From positions 1 to 24,249 of the forward strand of contig JAHWGX010000067.1 in assembly GCA_019323655.1 (NCBI GenBank): a DNA stretch of 24,249 nucleotides, written 5' to 3'. Made by a program: the position numbers and the translations under genes. Source of the DNA: Candidatus Woesearchaeota archaeon (GTDB lineage Archaea; Nanobdellota; Nanobdellia; Woesearchaeales; GW2011-AR4). Under the pieces are notes generated by a model. That model did not search any database and was not told where the DNA came from. It saw nothing but the letters and a program-made list of their open reading frames with translations. Positions 22,587 to 24,249 of the stretch are shown in pieces (position 1 is the stretch's first letter; every line of letters begins with the position of its first letter).

Positions 22587-22591
22587 TAAAA

Positions 22592-23521
22592 ATGCCGGAA
22601 TTAGTCAAGAAATGCCCCGAATGCGGAGGCCTGAATCTTAGCTGGAATAAAGAGCGTGGGGAAATCATATGTAAAGACTGCGGTTTGGTTATAGAAGAGA
22701 AGATGGTGGATTTTACCCAGGAATGGAGAGAATTTGACAGCGAGGATGGTGAAAGAAGAAGGGCAGGGGCTCCGATGACCTATACACAGTATGATCATGG
22801 CTTAGGCACAGAAGTGGGGCAGAAAGCTGATTTGTTTAAGCTTGGAGGCAAGGAAAGAAACAAATTCTTTAGGTTGAGGAAGTGGCAGTATAGGATTTCC
22901 ACAGCAATAGAAAGGAACCTTAAGCTAGCGCTTGCAGAGCTGAAAAGAGTAAGCTCTTATTTAAAGCTGCCAAAATCTGTTGAGGAAGAAAGCGCAAGAA
23001 TATACACTTTGGCTGTGCAGCGCGGCCTGGTGAGGGGAAGAAGCATGGAATCTGTTGTAGCCGGGGCATTATATGCTGCCTGCAGAAGGCATGATGTTCC
23101 AAGGACTTTAGATGAGCTTTCAGAGGCTTCCGGGATTGAGAAAAAGGAAATTGGGAGGACTTACAGGTTTGTTACACGCGAACTGGGAATTACCATATTG
23201 CCGAGCAATCCTGCTGACTATATCGCAAGGTTTGCATCTTCATTGAAGTTAAATGCTGAGACACAAAGCAATGCAATTGAGATTCTTGAGAAGGCGCAAA
23301 AGGCAGAGCTTACCTCCGGGAGGGGGCCTACTGGAATTGCTGCAGCGGCTTTGTATGTAGCCGCATTGCTGCATGGGGAAAAAAGGACCCAAAGGGAAGT
23401 TGCAGATGTTGCCGGAGTAACTGAAGTTACGATAAGAAACAGGTACAAGGAACTTCTTGATGAGCTGAAGCTTGAGAAAGAGATAAAGAAAAAGAAGAAG
23501 ATTAAGAAGAAGAAAAGGTAG
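22592..23521 (+). CDS. tfb: Transcription initiation factor IIB (TFB)
   Basis: A 309-residue archaeal TFB, which binds TBP on the TATA/BRE element and recruits RNA polymerase. The N-terminal zinc ribbon uses C8, C11, C27 and C30; the following conserved segment (DFTQEWREFDSEDGERRRAGAP) is the B-finger/linker region; two cyclin-like repeats occupy about 115-200 and 210-295, with TLDELSEASGIEKKEIGRTYR and TQREVADVAGVTEVTIRNRYKEL as matching helix-turn-helix parts. The tail is almost pure lysine (KEIKKKKKIKKKKR), which is unusual and may add DNA contact. Unlike most genes here it has a Shine-Dalgarno site and a long leader, suggesting different control of its translation. Confidence 0.97.
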   Translation: MPELVKKCPECGGLNLSWNKERGEIICKDCGLVIEEKMVDFTQEWREFDSEDGERRRAGAPMTYTQYDHGLGTEVGQKADLFKLGGKERNKFFRLRKWQYRISTAIERNLKLALAELKRVSSYLKLPKSVEEESARIYTLAVQRGLVRGRSMESVVAGALYAACRRHDVPRTLDELSEASGIEKKEIGRTYRFVTRELGITILPSNPADYIARFASSLKLNAETQSNAIEILEKAQKAELTSGRGPTGIAAAALYVAALLHGEKRTQREVADVAGVTEVTIRNRYKELLDELKLEKEIKKKKKIKKKKR

Positions 23522-23523
23522 CT

Positions 23524-23561
23524 GTTTTATTTTTTGAATTAGTTTTTTATTTCTGTTTTTT
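23524..23561 (+). terminator. T-rich terminator of tfb
   Basis: Three runs of six or more T within 38 bases directly after the tfb stop codon, the usual form of archaeal termination signal. It lies between the two convergent genes tfb and FKBP, and little else fits in the 44-base gap. Confidence 0.5.
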
Positions 23562-23565
23562 ATGT

Positions 23566-23997
23566 TTAAGAAGAAGACACATCGACAGCCTTTATCTTAA
23601 AGTTTAAGGATTTTCCTGCAAGTGGATGATTTAAGTCTATAGTCACTTCTGTGCCTGTTACTTGTGTTATCTTTGCAGGAACCTGGGCTCCGTTTGCAAG
23701 GCTTACAGCCAACACCATTCCGGGCTTTAGCTCCTCTTTGGGCATTTTGTCTCTTGGTACTTTCTTAATTAACTGCGGGGTTGGGTTGCCATATGCTTCT
23801 GATGCTTCTAACTTAATGAATTTTTCCCCACCTTTTTCCATTCCTATTATCGCATCTTCAAAACCTTTTATTACCTGCTTTGCGCCAACCTCAAATTCCA
23901 ATGGCTTGCCGTGCTTTTCAGAGCTGTCAAAAACAGTCCCATCATCCAAGGTCCCAACATATTCTATTTTTACTTTATCTCCATTCTTTATTGGCAT
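23566..23997 (-). CDS. FKBP-type peptidyl-prolyl isomerase, SlyD-like
   Basis: A 143-residue isomerase/chaperone that speeds proline cis-trans steps in protein folding. It starts MPIKNGDKVKIEYVGTLDDGTVFDSS, has KQVIKGFEDAIIGMEKGGEK of the FKBP core, an inserted flap (IF) chaperone domain (about 72-125: EAYGNPTPQLIKKVPRDKM... GMVLAV...), and the SlyD-like LNHPLAGKSLNFKIKAVDV near the end. The histidine-rich tail of bacterial SlyD is absent. The ATG at 23997 is set by a strong GGGTGAT ribosome site three bases upstream and by family length; the open frame reaches 24099, but the extra 34 residues look untranslated. It is convergent with tfb. Confidence 0.93.
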   Translation of the reverse strand: MPIKNGDKVKIEYVGTLDDGTVFDSSEKHGKPLEFEVGAKQVIKGFEDAIIGMEKGGEKFIKLEASEAYGNPTPQLIKKVPRDKMPKEELKPGMVLAVSLANGAQVPAKITQVTGTEVTIDLNHPLAGKSLNFKIKAVDVSSS

Positions 23998-24000
23998 GTT

Positions 24001-24007
24001 ATCACCC
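24001..24007 (-). promoter_or_regulatory. Shine-Dalgarno site of FKBP gene
   Basis: GGGTGAT on the minus strand, three bases before the ATG at 23997, the same type of site as before tfb. A TATA-like AATAATAAAA on the minus strand at 24040-24049 would give a leader of about 20 bases. Confidence 0.65.
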
Positions 24008-24134
24008 GCATCTGATTTTAAAAACAAGCGCAGAACCCGTTTTATTATTTGTTTGGTACAGCTGATTTTATTTAAGTGTTTTGGTTTTTTGTTTAGCATC
24101 CAGATTTAGCACAAATAATTACTTGTAGAGCACA

Positions 24135-24249
24135 TCAATCTTTGTCCGCTTTTGTCACATGAATTAATGTCCGCTTTTTGAGTATTTTTCTTTCCTTGTT
24201 AAAATACTTTTTGCTGAAATAAACGCTTGCAGGGGTATTCCAGCCAAGC
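24135..24249 (-). CDS. Partial CDS, 3' end of likely integrase-core transposase
   Basis: The last 37 codons of a gene entering from the right, beginning LGWNTPASVYFSKKYF and ending VTKADKD. The LGW-x-TPA-x-VYF pattern is what follows the DDE integrase core in IS481/IS3-type transposases (usual form: LGxxTPxEVY). Two direct repeats at its 3' end support an insertion-sequence end. Only the tail is visible, so the family is tentative. Confidence 0.45.
   Translation of the reverse strand, partial: LGWNTPASVYFSKKYFNKERKILKKRTLIHVTKADKD
24143..24178. repeat. Two 11-bp direct repeats at a possible IS end
   Basis: TGTCCGCTTTT occurs at 24143-24153 and again at 24168-24178, 25 bases apart. Short repeated binding sites near the terminus are common in integrase-core insertion sequences. 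Both copies lie within the 3' end of the partial transposase-like frame. Confidence 0.4.

Noticed and set aside
23998..24099. 34-residue N-terminal extension of the FKBP
   Set aside because: The strong GGGTGAT ribosome site lies inside it, directly before the ATG at 23997 where the family homology begins.
1..24249. CRISPR array, tRNA or rRNA genes
   Set aside because: No regularly spaced repeat series and no cloverleaf or rRNA-like stretch was recognised by eye in the gaps; a covariance-model scan was not possible.

Overview
The window looks like chromosomal DNA of a small-genome, AT-rich archaeon, probably from the DPANN radiation (Woesearchaeales/Pacearchaeales-like); the lineage is an inference from gene content and style, not a search. 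Archaeal markers are a TFB transcription factor, a THUMP-domain tRNA G10-type methyltransferase, a NurA-family nuclease, an archaeal-type topoisomerase IA with three C-terminal zinc ribbons, tandem Lrp-type regulators and a membrane S16 (Lon-type) peptidase without an ATPase. For about fifteen genes a TATA element (TTTTTAAA, TTTATATA or ATTTTAAA) is centred 25-30 nt upstream of the start codon, which implies leaderless transcripts. Only TFB, the FKBP isomerase and the cut-off gene at the left edge show clear GGTG-type Shine-Dalgarno sites. No rRNA, tRNA or CRISPR array was recognised.

Layout. 1-3429: the start of a gene leaving to the left, a DUF3307-like membrane protein, a three-gene membrane operon of the DUF2157/DUF4401/GDYXXLXY type, and a Cys-rich membrane protein. 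3467-9949: tRNA methyltransferase, PEP synthase, Zot/HerA-like P-loop ATPase, PfkB sugar/nucleoside kinase and NurA nuclease; several neighbours are convergent and overlap at their 3' ends. 10070-15054: a block centred on NAD, with a macro-domain (ADP-ribose) hydrolase, a small membrane protein, an NAD-kinase-fold protein fused to a C-terminal winged helix, and the divergent operon nadA-nadC-aspartate dehydrogenase. 15104-19082: topoisomerase IA, a double Lrp regulator and a divergent orphan gene. 19294-22410: secreted or membrane functions (Lon-type peptidase, PLD lipoprotein) and a 57-aa Trm112/UPF0434-like zinc protein. 22592-24249: TFB, a SlyD-like FKBP and the 3' end of a likely integrase-type transposase.

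How the genes fit together. Aspartate dehydrogenase, NadA and NadC give a continuous aspartate-to-nicotinate-mononucleotide route. The divergent gene joins an NAD kinase fold, with a degraded GGDGT motif, to a DNA-binding domain. A perfect 19-bp palindrome lies in the shared promoter region. The best candidate for an undescribed system here is therefore an NAD(P)-sensing kinase-repressor fusion controlling de novo NAD synthesis. A copy of one palindrome arm lies on the start codon of the nearby macro-domain gene. The DUF2157/GDYXXLXY operon (second gene lacking a normal start codon) and the exported Lon/PLD pair are further unexplained systems.
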